Below, piece by piece: positions 18,324-35,402 of a stretch of DNA of 64,000 bases. The stretch comes from Balanoglossus misakiensis (taxonomy: Eukaryota; Hemichordata): NCBI GenBank assembly GCA_040954595.2, contig CM082595.2, positions 1,922,001 through 1,986,000 on the forward strand. Direction: 5' to 3'. Below the pieces are notes generated by a model. The model was not told the DNA's origin, ran no database searches, and worked only from the letters and a program-made list of their open reading frames with translations. The number at the start of each line of letters is the position of its first letter. Within the stretch, counting starts at the first letter, position 1. The translations under genes were made by a program, and so were the position numbers.

Positions 18324-21300
18324 TCAGTGTGACTGAAAAAACTCTGTGATTGGACGATAAAATAGATATCCCAAAAAGACACAGTTGAGCAGAGCACTGA
18401 TCACCAGGACACTGGGCAAGAGGCAGGAAGAAGACTGGGCACCTGAAAATAGAAATGACAGACGTCAATAGAGGTACAATAAATGTCTAAAGAAATATCT
18501 CAGGAGAGATGTACACAGTCGGAAAGTTGTTACTATTATTAGTGATAGTGGTTCCAATAGAAAAAATATACAAGGTTTACAACTGACCAGTTGAGGTTGC
18601 ATCACAACTGTCCACACTGCTTTCGTTGCTATAGTTGCTGGATGAATCATCGCACACTGTTTGTTCTATGAAGAAAGAAAAACAAGGTAAAAATGAATAA
18701 TTTTTTATATCTTAAATTTATATTCATATTGCCTGAACAGAAATGACTTTAATATCTGGTGTGTCATAGCTTACCTTTAGCACTGGATGGAAATTGCTGT
18801 TTGGAAGTAGACACTCTTGAGTCCTGTGTGGGTACTTGTCTGCTTTCACTTGAAAAACTTGAAATATTCAGACGTGCAGGACTTATAAGTGGCTTCTGTC
18901 TTTGTAGTTTTGTCAGTTGCTTTGCTGAATATGCATTTTCTGTTGGATTGGTGTTGTACTGTGATGTGCGGGTGTTATACTGTAATGTGTGAGTAGACCA
19001 CATTCCTGTAAATAGGCAACAACACAACACTGTTAATAAAGTACCAGATACAGGAGAAAAATGTTAAGCTGAGTAGAATTGAAATGTCTTTGGCAGCATG
19101 ACTTACCAGGATCTATTCGTCTTTGATTTCTAGGAGGTCCCAGTGACATGGCATCCAATGTGTTGTCAAGTCCTGCTTTCCTGGGTGGTGAAGTTTGTGA
19201 TGTCAAGGTACCAAATCCACTTGTTAGTGATGAAAAGTTGTCAAATCCAGTCTTTCTGTTAGATGATCTTTGTGAGATAACTGACCGTGATTCAAATAAA
19301 CTGTCATTCATTTTGTTCTGTTTGACTGAGTCGAAAGATTTTAGTGATGGTGTTGATTGGTTACCGAAAATATCATTCTTGAGAGTGGATGAAGAATTGA
19401 ATATATTGTCGGATTGTTGATCCTCAGCGAATGAGCTGGCAGGACTGGTATCACATGACAATGAGGACATATTGGATAGATTCTCATAACTCAACCTGTG
19501 GAAAAATAACAAGATATTTGCTGTTTACTGAATCATTGGTAATAAGGTAATCAAACAATGGATAGTTCATAAAAATCTGAAAGTTTAAAACTACAAAAAG
19601 CTAAGAACTACAGTATGTGCACTAACCTTTTCTTCAGTGCTTTTGCTGTTTTTCTAACTCTCCGATGAAGAAGACAATGAACACAGAAGTACACACATAA
19701 AGCCGAGACACCAATTTCTGATATCATAACCAGATGTGAACGCCATGGTAACCACTCAAAACCAAAGGGTAAAGTGTTTGAATGTTGACACAGCAACAGT
19801 AACCATAGAAATGTGCAAAGTGTATCTCCACCACTTAATCTAAAAAGAGAAAAATAAATAATACATTAAAGATTAGTTATTGCTGTAATCATTTCACATG
19901 AGACACTTGTGTAACATCTAACATTATTTTTTACTTGCCTGGTCTTTCCATTCAGCAAAATAGCTGTGATTGATGCCAACATTCCAGAACAGATGGACAG
20001 CCATATATGATCATCTATTGCTAATATCTGGAAAAGCTCTGAAATATATCAACATTGAAAAAAAACATGAATTAACTTTAGGATGTGTATAGTATAGGAC
20101 ATATGTATTGCTACAATTTTCTCAACACTACACAATAATCACCTGCCTACCAGTTACCTACCTCCCCATGATGCGAGAACAATGTCAAGGTTGCCATAGT
20201 GATTCATGACGTTTCCAAGGCAACATATTAAAGAACAGCAAACAGCAATGAGACGCAGGAGAGTAACACACCATGGTGACGACATTACTAGATTGAATGA
20301 ATTCTGAAACAAGAAAAAATATAAAATTATTTTCATTGACAAGTTGCAATCTTCTTGGAATTGATTTCTGTAAAATAATATTGAGTTGACAGAAAAATAA
20401 TTAATCTATAAATATCTCCTGACTTACTGCTGGGTCATTCTTCAGACTACTTTCTTTCAGTCGTGTTCCTAACAAATGTGATTTTATCTGTCGGTTTTGC
20501 TGCTGTAGCTCAGCTTGTACAGCCATTTCACAATGTTCACATAGTCTATAGATTTGCTCGAGATGATGTTGATACATTTCAACTTCTGCGTCATATGTTG
20601 CCTGTGAAAAAATTAAACATGCATTACAAATAACTTTGATTACAGTCTTTGGTGTGATGTCATAAAATGGACAAGATTTTCACTTTCCTGGAAATAAAAA
20701 AAACGCGCAATCATGAAATTCACTCATATTCACCTCATTGTGTGGTACAAATGCAGCTAGTTGTTTAACTTTCAAGAGTTGATTTCTATTACAATGGTTG
20801 CACAGTTGATTCCTCTGTGTATCGTTTGATGGACATTGCTGATGATATTCCGCAACTACATTGTGATTCAAAGTCTCTTCAAACTGAGCAGGAATTGGCT
20901 TGTTATAATCACCATCCTGAAAATAGAGAAGGAACAAAATTGGTCATCGCCATTGTCACAGGTCTCAGTCATCCATGATGTCATCTTGTGAATAGTGAAT
21001 ACTTCTTGTACATGTGATGTGCCTAGCCCCCGTAGAGATTCACATGTACTGTATTACCTTCCATTAGAGTCAAAGGTCGTCTTACCTCTTGGAAACCATT
21101 GTATTGCTGACAGTGAGGGCAATCCCAGCAGTTCTTGTTGCCATAGGGAACAACTGTGTCCTTATTACAAAACCAACAGTTTACCTTGATATGACTGGGA
21201 TGTCTGCAAATACAAAATTTTGACACATGAATATGACATATATTACTGGGGCTGAAACTGATGATAATGATAGAAAAATCTAAGAAGATAAATGTTAAAG

Positions 21301-21391
21301 TTGGATGAGAAGATGACACTTACCTGATATAGAACCAAATAATCAAGAAACAGACAAATGCTGTGATAAGGATGGTCAGTAAGAATGACAT
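18324..21391 (-). CDS. TMEM201: TMEM201 (Samp1/NET5), inner nuclear membrane protein
   Basis: Eleven coding exons: 21391-21324, 21203-21086, 20916-20734, 20601-20428, 20303-20162, 20038-19939, 19839-19627, 19495-19107, 19005-18775, 18665-18588 and 18442-18324. They join to 1815 nt (604 residues). The start MSFLLTILITAFVCF is a membrane segment, followed by the Ima1 N-terminal zinc-binding region with VNCWFCNKDTVVPYGNKNCWDCPHC and YNGFQ, nearly identical to vertebrate TMEM201; C32, C35, C48, C51 and C54 are likely ligands. Further membrane helices, a Ser/Thr-rich stretch and a C-terminal helix (residues of exon 11) follow. The family sits in the inner nuclear membrane and links lamina, LINC complexes and microtubules. 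The donor of intron 6 (after 19939) is GC rather than GT. Convergent with COPB2 copy B. Confidence 0.92.
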
Positions 21392-23190
21392 CACGTCCTC
21401 TTGCTGATGAAGTTGTGTAGCACTGCAGTAATCAAATTATTGTAATCTTCTTTGATACCCTAAAAATAATAAGACAATGATCCACATGTCATTTTGTAAT
21501 ATTTTCTATGCGATTTTAAGAACTGTCACTTTTTAAAAGCCGTATGGTAATACTATGGGACACCGTATCACACACCTCAGTCACAGACTCGACTCGACTT
21601 GTATGATCGCGCTGCCTGGTTTGGAAACTAAAACTACACGCTATCGTCCAGGGAAAAACAAGGTTGTTGCATTAACATACCTTTCTTTGAATTCTTTTAA
21701 CTACCTGCACAATCAACGAGAAGTATTTGAACCTGTCACCAGAGCACAAAGGAACATGTGTACAATGTACAAGTACCGGTGTTCACTTCCGGGGTTCTGT
21801 ACTATGATTTGGAATGAGATTCGGATTCAGATCCGACGTGGATTCAGCTTGCAACTTTTGGACATTCCGTCACGTCGCTGGAAAAGCGGGATGCACGCAA
21901 TTAAACATTAACGCCATGTTCGGTCGACAAATTACGAATCAATTTATTATCCGGAAGCGAGCAAGATATCCTTGATTTCATTAAACGTCAATTTGTTTAC
22001 AAGTGGTATTTGACACGTGACAGGCAGACGACGGAAGACAACACAAACAAACGAAGACGGTCTGCCTAACTCAGCTGGAAATGTATTCACTGCAGATACA
22101 CTGAAACACGGAGCTGCATCGTTGGTCTGGTTCCCGAGAAAGGAGAACTTGATGTCTGTATTTTAGAGAACTAAGGATGTGTGTTTCTCAAAAATAGGTA
22201 CGTTTGCAAAGAATGGGTTGTTTATTTGCTGGGAACATTCACTGTCAAATGGGTTGAGTCCGTCTCAAGTGTTGGGATGTGGACTGACAGTGAAAGTAAC
22301 TTAGGAGATATTTGTTGACTCTGTTACGTGCGAAAAACACGGTGTCCAATCAGGCACGAAGCTGTATAATCCCACGATAATGATTTGCAATGTCAATGTT
22401 TGAGTCAGTGGGTGGTGTAATGTGACCTATATAAGGCCAACCTCCATCGCCTGGCTGTGTTGGCCACCACGTCATCAGTGATCAACGAGGCGTCTCATTG
22501 CTGGCCATATGGAACCATGGAGGTACCTCTATGATGGAGCTTAGAAACAAAGAGAGGGATTTCTGTTTTCAAAGAGTGTGATCAATGCTAGGGAGATTGT
22601 CACCATACGTGTCACCTGGCAGAGCATTATTAGAACCGACATAGGTGTCATGTCGCATCTGAACTTTGAATTCTGGACTGTGAGAAACTATAATAAACTT
22701 AGTGTTCAGAGTGACCTTTAACCTTTGAGTTTCTGAGAAATGAGCATGACTATCTATGGTTTATAAATAGTGATGCTGTAATTAAATCTATTTCTAGCAA
22801 ACAGAATATTATCAGATGGTTCTTTGCAAACCAGTATTTTATTTGTGTTGCATATCTTTAACTCCCCCCCCCCCCCCCCCCCCCCAGTTTTAGAGGTCCA
22901 ACCTTACCATAGAAAATATTGGATTTGGACTGTACCATGGTGGTGAAAGGTTTAATCCAAATAAAAGTTTGATAGAATTTGTATTTTATAATTCACAGAC
23001 ATGAACATCACTCGAATACTGAGACATCATATGATACATGATTCAAACCAGAGGACAATTTGGAATGGTGAAGTAACAACTGCAGCTGTAAGACTTTTCA
23101 GGACATAGAAGTTTAATAGCCGTGGCAGACACAATTTTACAAGCTTGACGTTACTTTGAATCAAGGAGATTACTCAGGAAAATTGTTGCT
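21392..23190. other. Divergent promoter region and 5' UTR of the SLC35E2-like gene
   Basis: Lies between TMEM201 (-) and the SLC35E2-like gene (+). A 5' UTR exon ending at about 22197 (donor GTACGT) and an acceptor at about 22999 (TTCACAG) would give one 5' UTR intron; these positions are inferred from splice-site shape only. It holds a copy of the 90-bp repeat with an internal C-run. An open frame at 21555-21911 has no recognisable content. Confidence 0.45.
22858..22955 (-). repeat. 90-bp nested-palindrome repeat, copy 4, with 22-base C-run
   Basis: Reverse-orientation copy. The CCCCCAGTT part of the element is replaced by an uninterrupted C-run at 22864-22885, after which the normal element follows (GAGGTCCAACCTTACCATAG, then ACCATGGTGGTGAAAGG). 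Confidence 0.8.
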
Positions 23191-25873
<2,683 letters not shown>

Positions 25874-27682
25874 AAAAAATACCATTGGCACATATCCTCT
25901 CTTGAAATGTGCAAAAACAGGGCCTTTTTCAAAGGGAAATACACCACGTCTATTTTTTGTTCGTATTCTTTTTGAGTAAAAGTGAATGCAGACATGCCTT
26001 TTGGATGATATTAGTACTATCATAGCCATTTTCCTACAGCATATAATTTTTTTCTCTTTTTTCAGTACTGTGTTCTTTATTACTTGTAAGTAAAATACAG
26101 GAAAGCAATTTATATGTTCCTTTGCGCAGACAATCAATATAGCTACCACAACTCATACAAGTTGCTATAGCAACCCATGTTGCTATGACAGATGAGATAA
26201 GTTTGCTTTAGCAACTCATGATGTTGATTTTGAGGGTTTATAAAATGTATATGCATTCTCCAAGATGGTAACACTTTCAGATGTTCTCATTCCCAATAAT
26301 TTCATGATATAAGTTTGCTAAGATTTTATGCATTTCAGATTTCAGGGATGGGCGAATATATCTGGTTTTGACACCAGGGTTTTTCCATGTCAGTCATTGA
26401 CTTTGGAAGTTTCCAGCCTTCTGACAAGCGCAGCTTTGTTTTCAGTCATTGAATTTTAACATTTTATTGTTATGGTACATATTTTATGAATTTTCAAAAC
26501 AATGCTGTTTTAATTAAGTGTGAAGAACTTGGGTATGTGTATTCAGAGTCCAGTGCTACAAATTAACCCTTTCACCGCCATGGTTCAGTCCAATCCCATT
26601 GTTTTCTATGGTAAGGTTGGACCTCTAAAGATGGAACTGGGGGTGAAAGGGTTAATGTGTGAATTCATTTACAAAGAGATTTGTATTCATTGTAGAAATG
26701 CCTATGAAGGACTACCAAACAAACATTAGATAAGTGCAATCTTGTGAGTTGAAAAAACTGTCCTTAATAGAAGAGGGTTCTATAAATCAGGGAAGTGTAT
26801 GTCAGTACAGGAGTTTCTCTTGTATAGTGGAATATCATTTTTATGGGAACTTTGTAAACATTTTGATGGAGCTTTAAATATACTGAAATATGCTGCAGTA
26901 TTTCAAGTTGCAGCTCTTGTATCACTAAAGAATATTTTGATGACACAAGTTGTTGTACATAAACATAAATATTCATAATCATGTCACAGATGTAAGTCTG
27001 ATATTGATGATGTTACTAAGTGCCATATCACAATATTTTCTGAAAATTAAGTACTGTAATTGATCACTTTGATTTGTACTTTGTAGGACATTTGAGTCAT
27101 CGAACTACTGATGTGCTGCCCAAGTGAAACCAATTTCATTCAGTTCAATGAACTTCAAATATTTGATCCTGTATCAAGGATCTTGATCAGAGTAAGAACG
27201 GGTGTATTTGAAAACAAATAAGTCACATCCATGTGTTGTAAATGGTGTTTTCTGATGTAGAAAAATATGAGAAATCAATAAAGTATATCTATAAACTCCA
27301 ACCAGAAAATTGAAAACTTTCTACAAGTGCCGAGACATTTTTTTTCTAAAGGGGCATTCAACCCTGGCTTTGACAAAGTTTACCATGATATTGAACTTTT
27401 GACCCATTAGTTTGTAGAAAATGTAGATGTTTGACATCAGTTAGTATTTAGCTAAATGTAGAATTTTGAAAAGAAAAGAAAAAAACGCAGAACTATCCAT
27501 GGTCATCGTCGTAAACTATGACCTCTTTACGGCAATAGTTTCTGAGTTATCTTGAAATAACGCGAGACTATTGCGCGAGATTTGCTGCAGATGCGCAGTA
27601 CGTGGGGCGCAGTTACAAAACCCATGTGGAACTGAGGTCACGATAGGGTTAAACGCGAAGCGTCTACCGGAGAGACATCAAA
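25874..27682. other. 3' UTR of the SLC35E2-like gene and PHB2 promoter
   Basis: 3' UTR to the AATAAA at 27277-27282, including a 90-bp repeat copy and words such as TTGCTATAGCAAC at 26162-26174. From about 27.3 to 27.68 kb lies the PHB2 upstream region with a CpG-richer patch around 27.56-27.67 kb. No coding exon is seen. Confidence 0.55.
26563..26655 (+). repeat. 90-bp nested-palindrome repeat, copy 5
   Basis: Nearly consensus copy with intact TTAACCCTTTCACC and GGTGAAAGGGTTAA ends, inside the 3' UTR of the SLC35E2-like gene. Confidence 0.85.
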
Positions 27683-30155
27683 ATGGCACAAAAAATAGGT
27701 GACTTGTTCGGTCGCATGGGGAAAGGACCAGCCGGGTTGAGTACAGGCCTGAAACTTTTAGCCGCTGCTGGTGTGGTTGGGTATGGAGTCAAAGAAGCCA
27801 TGTATACCGGTGAGTTTTGAACCGAACGAAAGGAAAATGGCCGATGCATGTGCAATGTACAACACATTGCATGCCCCCCCCCCCCCTTTACCCTTTATCG
27901 GTTCGTGTTTGGAAAGTTTTTCAAAGTCGTACGGCACCAGTCTTAACGAACACGGATATTGTTTGCAGTTATCTCACAGTCAGGATGGGAATTTATTTAT
28001 GTCCTATCCTGGGATGTCAATTTTATTGTGAAACGTGTTTTTAGAAGAAGAAAAATGATGATGCATACAAAATCACACTTTCATCATTCACCTTACCTGA
28101 CAGCTAACCTAATGCCTTGTTTGATTTCAGTGGAAGGTGGTCATCGTGCAATTCTGTTTAACCGCGTTGGTGGTTTACAAAAGGACATTTTGGCAGAAGG
28201 TTTACATTTGAGGATTCCGTGGTTTCAATATCCAATTATTTATGATATTCGCACAAGACCGAAGAAAATCACTTCTCCAACCGGAAGCAAAGGTTAGTCC
28301 AGCTGTATTTTTACCTCATTTTCAAGTCACGGTTTTGGTGACAAAAACTTGCAGCAAATATTTAACCTCTTAGCTGTTCTGTTCTGTCATGGAATCTATT
28401 TTTCCGTAACTTTCAGATCTCCAGGTTGTCAACATTGGTATCCGTGTCCTGCATAGGCCAGATGCGATGACTCTTCCAGAAATGTACCGGGTAGTCGGCA
28501 CAGATTACGAGGACCGAGTTCTTCCATCAATTTTAAATGAAGTTCTGAAGAGCGTCGTTGCCAAGTTCAATGCATCTCAACTTATCACCCAGCGTTCTGC
28601 TGTAAGTATTTTGTCAGGCGTCGGTGCTGCTATGTCAACATCAAGATCTTTGCATTGCTTGTAAGGGAAGGATAGATCTCAATGGCTTGCCACATGAAAG
28701 GAGTGATAAACTAGACTGATGATTTTATATGACTTGCACAAGACCGACAACTCTTGTATGACTGACCAGCAATTCTGTGCAAACTACACTTCATAATATT
28801 TCTGTGCTCTCATTACAGGTAAGCTTAATGGTGAGGCAACAGTTGGTTGAAAGGGCCAAAGACTTTTATATTATTCTAGATGATGTGGCTATAACAGAAC
28901 TTAGTTTTGGTAAATAAATCTTCTTCGTCTTCTTTCTCCCTAAGTATTCGTAGATACCGGGAATGATCATGACAGATCAGATTTTACGATATGAATCCTG
29001 CATCAAAGTAGGGATTTGCGTATCATTGCCATGGTCATAACCTTAATTCACTAACTTGCATTTTTTTGTGATTTCAGGCAAGGAATATGCAGCAGCAGTT
29101 GAAGCCAAGCAAGTAGCCCAGCAAGAAGCACAAAGGGCACAGTTCATTGTTGAACAAGCGAAGCAAGAAAAGAACAGAAAAGTTGTACAAGCTGAAGGAG
29201 AAGCATCAGCTGCAAGATTGATATCCTTTGACGAAATTGCAAATAATTTGAGGAGAAACAGACTTGGTGATATCAGCATTTGGTGGTGGGGAGGCAGGGA
29301 GGTCACATAAGGTCCTGTGATTGGTCACATAAGGTCATGTGATTTGTCACACAAGGTCATGTGATGATATAACCTAATGCTACACTGTCATTGAAAAACC
29401 AGAGTTTTCATGCCATGTGTCTGTAATCTTGGTGGGTATGTGATAGATCAACATACTCGCTGTAAGGGCAGACATACAGTTAATGGGTGTCAACCCTGCA
29501 GGTCTGGTTGCTATAGTAACAGTAACTTGGTAATCAGGTGACACTACATGGGGGGGGGGGGGTCAATTGGCAATGATTTAATTGACAGACGTGGGCAAAT
29601 ATCTTTAGTAATCTGATGACTGACCTGTATATTTTATTGTGACCATTACTTGTAGTTTTGATCTGAATAATTTACTCATACATGTAGTTGTTTTCTTAAC
29701 TTCTATTTTTACATTGGAGAATCCATAAGTAAAAGTCCAGGGTATCTGAAGCTTAGGAAAGTCAGGGCATCTCAAAACATCGCCAGAACAGTAAGTATCT
29801 TGAACATCATCATGTCACAGTTTCAACAACAGGCATCTATTTAGGGAGGCATAATAGTCCAGTGGTTAGAGCTGTGGACTCGTGCGTCCCGAGCCCCGGC
29901 ATGGCTGTGATGTTGTGTCCTTGGCACTTGACTTCTCATTGCTTCTCCCCACTCAGGAGTAATATACCTTCCAATATTATCTTGTGATAGTAAACTGAAT
30001 ACTTACACACAGTTCATTTTTGTTTACAGATTGCTGGATCACAGAACAGAGTATACTTGAATGCAAATAGTCTAATGCTGAACGTGGCTAGCAGTGAATT
30101 TGACGAGTCTGCCAATAAACTTGCTGTGGATTCAAATGTGGTAAAAAAGAAGTAA
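27683..30155 (+). CDS. PHB2: Prohibitin-2
   Basis: Seven coding exons: 27683-27809, 28131-28292, 28417-28601, 28819-28909, 29078-29220, 29713-29790 and 30030-30155. They join to 912 nt (303 residues; human 299). The N-terminal hydrophobic segment ([14 protein letters not shown]) is followed by the SPFH/prohibitin domain ([55 protein letters not shown]) and a coiled coil ([20 protein letters not shown]). Prohibitin-2 forms ring complexes with prohibitin-1 in the mitochondrial inner membrane and supports cristae, m-AAA protease control and mitophagy. Intron 5 only makes sense as an AT-AC U12-type intron: using its ends gives [20 protein letters not shown], which aligns without gaps to the human protein. 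Poly(A) signal at 30318. Confidence 0.95.
29221..29712 (+). other. PHB2: AT-AC U12-type intron 5 of PHB2
   Basis: Donor ATATCCTTTG is an exact match to the U12 AT-AC donor ATATCCTT. The branch-point-like TTTTCTTAAC ends at 29700, and the intron ends TTTTTAC at 29712, 13 nt after the likely branch adenosine. No GT donor keeps the conserved reading frame. Phase 0. Confidence 0.9.
29297..29365. repeat. Three tandem 23-bp units in the PHB2 U12 intron
   Basis: Three imperfect copies of a unit reading about GGTCACATAAGGTCATGTGATT lie head-to-tail near the 5' end of intron 5. A G-run follows at about 29551-29563. Confidence 0.8.
29845..29962 (+). repeat. tRNA-derived SINE-like fragment
   Basis: Contains TAGTCCAGTGGTTAGAGC, a good A-box of a tRNA-type polymerase III promoter, then GAGCCCCGGC in a B-box-like position, then a tail with GTGTCCTTGGCACTTGACTT typical of animal tRNA-derived SINEs. 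The B-box is poor, so it is likely an old copy rather than a working tRNA gene. It lies in PHB2 intron 6. Confidence 0.55.
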
Positions 30156-30796
30156 CAAATTTGTTAGAGTCCAGTGTCATTTGGTTGTTTAGACTTTGCA
30201 TTTTTTTGGGTGTGTGTTCCTAGAATGATGGAGGTTAAGAGTTTGCAGACTTCCCGGAAAAGTTCTTGAATGCTACTTCAGTTTTCTTTCAAAACTTGTG
30301 TCAAGAAAGTATCCCACAATAAACATGAGTGACAGTTTTCATTGTTTTCTATGTGGAAGGATTCAAGTCAAATTTTAGTAGATGACTGCTATGTTAAATT
30401 CCAATACAGAACAATAAACCTCATATTATTTTCAATGATTTGTGTTTTGTTCAACTATGATTATATCTGTCATCTATGCAATGTGTATATTAGACATTCA
30501 TACACCCTTTTTCTAAGTCTACAGTTTAAAAAAAGAAAAATGAACAACAATGTGATGTGTATAACTCCTCCACTTTAATAAAGCTTCATAAATATACACA
30601 AGTTTTTTAATCTCCAGTCATGCAATGAATAAGAAAGATATGAAGTTTTTCAGCAAAGAGAATTGCGTCATTAATTTTTCATATATTTTTTTTCACTATC
30701 ATGGAGATGGTTTTCAACTTTTTAGATCAATGCTTGAACAAGTTAGGCTCAATTGGATTTTACTGAAGAGCCTGTGTAGTTCAGTGGCTTTTTGAT
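30156..30796. other. Convergent 3' ends of PHB2 and the Ly6-like gene
   Basis: PHB2 3' UTR with AATAAA at 30318-30323 and again at about 30413. The minus-strand gene may use an ATTAAA-type signal near 30576. No coding sequence is seen. Confidence 0.5.
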
Positions 30797-32088
30797 TTAC
30801 ATCAGTGAAATAAGAGCTGATGCCAGGAGGAGAGAAACGCTGGCAATGATGGTATTAACGCCACTACCAGGAGCATCTAGAGCATCATCCCATTCATTGG
30901 GCTCATTCAATGAAATGTACCAAGGGAAGTCTTCGTTGCATCCTGGCATGTCGAAGCGGGAACAACAGTAGTTGCACACCAAACCTGCGTTGGGGATGTC
31001 GCCACCATGACAAGTCATGAACTCTTCACTGAACATCTCTTCTTCCAGATATTCATAGCATTCATCCTGAATGTTCAGACGAAAAGAAAGAATTAAGACG
31101 ATGTTTGGCAAGCCAGAGATGATCCGATACAGACAAACCACAAAGGTTATCAACAACACTAATTTCTGGACAAGAAGTGTCAAGTGCCTTTTTCCAAGAA
31201 ACTGCTACTCTCCGAAACTAACAAAGTCAAAATTGAATAGTTGACATACGTACCACTGATAAACACCCTTTGGCTTCAATGCGCCATCCATTGCCTCTCT
31301 CATTGAATCGGATTTGCGTCCAGCAAGTAGGCTCAGCTTGTTCACAATACTCCATGTTTGGTGATCCATCCTCCCCCTGTTATGTTGACATAATCAAAAG
31401 TAATCATTTTAAACTTTTTAGAACATTTTCTTATGAAGTTAAAATCTAATTTTGTGTCAATGTGATCCTTTCATTTTTCAAGATTGTTAGGATACTATTA
31501 ATGTGATAGTCTGTGATGTTTGTTCCAGAAGTGACAGAGGTGTATAGACTTACAAAGTTGCACTCTTCGGGATCTGCTTCATACTCGCACACATGACACC
31601 ATGCTGGTTCTGGTGTCACTGTTGGCTCAGTTGGTTCAACTGCCTGCGTTGTCACTTCCAGTGTTTCACCTGTGGTCCCTTCCATTGGAGCCTCTGTAGT
31701 TCCATCTGCTGGCAGGGTAGTTGCCTCTTCTGTCAACAGTTGTTCAGTTACAATACTGCCATCGGTGCCTGCTGTACCAGTGCCACTATCGGTGGCTACA
31801 GTTGCAGTTTGAGCTGATACTCCTTGCTGATTGATCAAACCTTGCAGACCTACAATTTATGACCAATATAAAATGTTCAATACATCTGTATGTACGAAAT
31901 CAAAAGTTTCAAGAAAGTAAGTTGAACTTATAGAATGGAATAGAAAATCATAGAATTATGGAAAGAGGAGAAGTCGCGATTATGTGTAGAAACCAAAAAA
32001 AAAAAAAAAACAAAGTTATTGGGTCTCTTCATGTTAACTCACAAGCAGTTAGAAATAGTCCCACGATGATGATTTTTGGTGGTACCAT
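30797..32088 (-). CDS. Ly6/uPAR-like protein with mucin-like stalk, probably GPI-anchored
   Basis: Four coding exons: 32088-32043, 31849-31554, 31376-31254 and 31066-30797. They join to 735 nt (244 residues). A signal peptide (KIIIVGLFLTACLQG) is followed by a Thr/Ser/Glu/Pro-rich stretch (about 28-95) without cysteines, then a cysteine-rich domain opening CHVC and closing VCNYCCSRFDMPGCNED, then a hydrophobic C-terminus after GSGVN with no cytosolic tail. CxxC at the start and CC...CN at the end fit the three-finger Ly6/uPAR fold. The small residues before the terminal hydrophobic segment fit a GPI signal. I cannot name an orthologue. It is probably an extracellular, membrane-tethered receptor, co-receptor or surface protein. 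Head-to-head with CDC42. Confidence 0.75.

Positions 32089-35402
<3,314 letters not shown>

Noticed and set aside
21555-21911. Open frame of 118 residues upstream of SLC35E2
   Set aside because: No recognisable domain, no splice continuity with neighbours; overlaps the likely promoter.
26162-26174. X-box-like TTGCTATAGCAAC in the SLC35E2 3' UTR
   Set aside because: Palindromic words of this kind recur in the window away from ciliary genes; its position in a 3' UTR gives no reason to call it regulatory.
29056-29310. Read-through reading of PHB2 exon 5 into [13 protein letters not shown]
   Set aside because: This is intron sequence. The AT-AC junction gives a gap-free match to the family, so the read-through peptide is not real.
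29221-29712. U2-type alternative for PHB2 intron 5 (donor after CTTG at about 29266, acceptor GGAG at about 29718)
   Set aside because: It keeps frame but inserts about a dozen unrelated residues in a highly conserved region and has no proper polypyrimidine-AG context.
29845-29962. Functional tRNA gene
   Set aside because: A-box is present but there is no matching acceptor stem or good B-box, and a SINE-type tail follows.
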